Shown here: one piece after another, positions 6,591 to 6,690 of the stretch
How the letters are laid out: every line of letters begins with the position of its first letter
Position numbering within the stretch: the stretch's first letter is position 1
NCBI GenBank assembly: GCA_002471345.1
Contig: DKPS01000218.1
Span: forward strand, 1-6,690
DNA: 6,690 bases
Direction: 5' to 3'
Source: Saprospiraceae bacterium UBA7328
GTDB taxonomy: Bacteria; Bacteroidota; Bacteroidia; Chitinophagales; Saprospiraceae
The notes under the pieces: generated by a model
Seen by the model: only the letters and a program-made list of their open reading frames with translations
Database searches by the model: none
Told to the model about the DNA's origin: nothing
Made by a program: the position numbers and the translations under genes

Positions 6591-6690
6591 GATTAATACT
6601 TCTTTAATTCTAATATCCTTAATTTTTCGCCTATATCTAATGTATTCATTAAAATATATTGATTGCTACATATAATTTTAATTTCGATAT

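Noticed and set aside
1..6690. Undescribed defence, mobile or biosynthetic system
   Set aside because: No gene set of that kind is present; the intact genes are a tRNA modification enzyme, two exported proteins of common families and one small unknown protein.

Overview
The window is AT-rich. Its four intact genes and one broken gene all lie on the minus strand, so transcription runs from the right edge to the left. Several traits point to the phylum Bacteroidota. None of the starts has a convincing Shine-Dalgarno site. One upstream region carries a good match to the Bacteroidota promoter (TTG, 17 bases, TAATTTTG). The gene families also fit: a large secreted BNR/sortilin-like protein, a Tat-signal Gfo/Idh/MocA protein, and a small protein of a type I associate with this phylum. 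The class cannot be fixed from this sequence; Saprospiria, Cytophagia and Flavobacteriia are all possible.

In transcription order, the first gene (5304-6590) is a Tat-exported NAD(P)-dependent sugar oxidoreductase of the Gfo/Idh/MocA family. truA (4449-5243), the tRNA pseudouridine synthase, follows after only 60 bases with no visible terminator, so the two may share a transcript. A 145-base spacer with a bulged stem-loop leads to a 74-residue protein (4079-4303). Its predicted layout resembles the C-terminal domain of ribosomal protein L7/L12, but its function is unknown. A 385-base gap then holds the promoter candidate, which would serve the 1002-residue secreted beta-propeller protein at 685-3693.

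The leftmost 684 bases contain no intact gene. The outermost 147 bases carry the start of a small conserved-type protein on the minus strand. Its reading frame is interrupted by two in-frame stop codons, and it continues off the window. The remaining 537 bases hold three short palindromes and nothing else I can name.

No pathway links the four intact genes. truA is housekeeping, while the two exported proteins may both concern extracytoplasmic sugar or glycan use, though this is inference. I found no RNA genes, CRISPR array, insertion sequence or phage gene, and no convincing undescribed multi-gene system. The observations most worth checking are the doubly interrupted edge gene and the L7/L12-like small protein.
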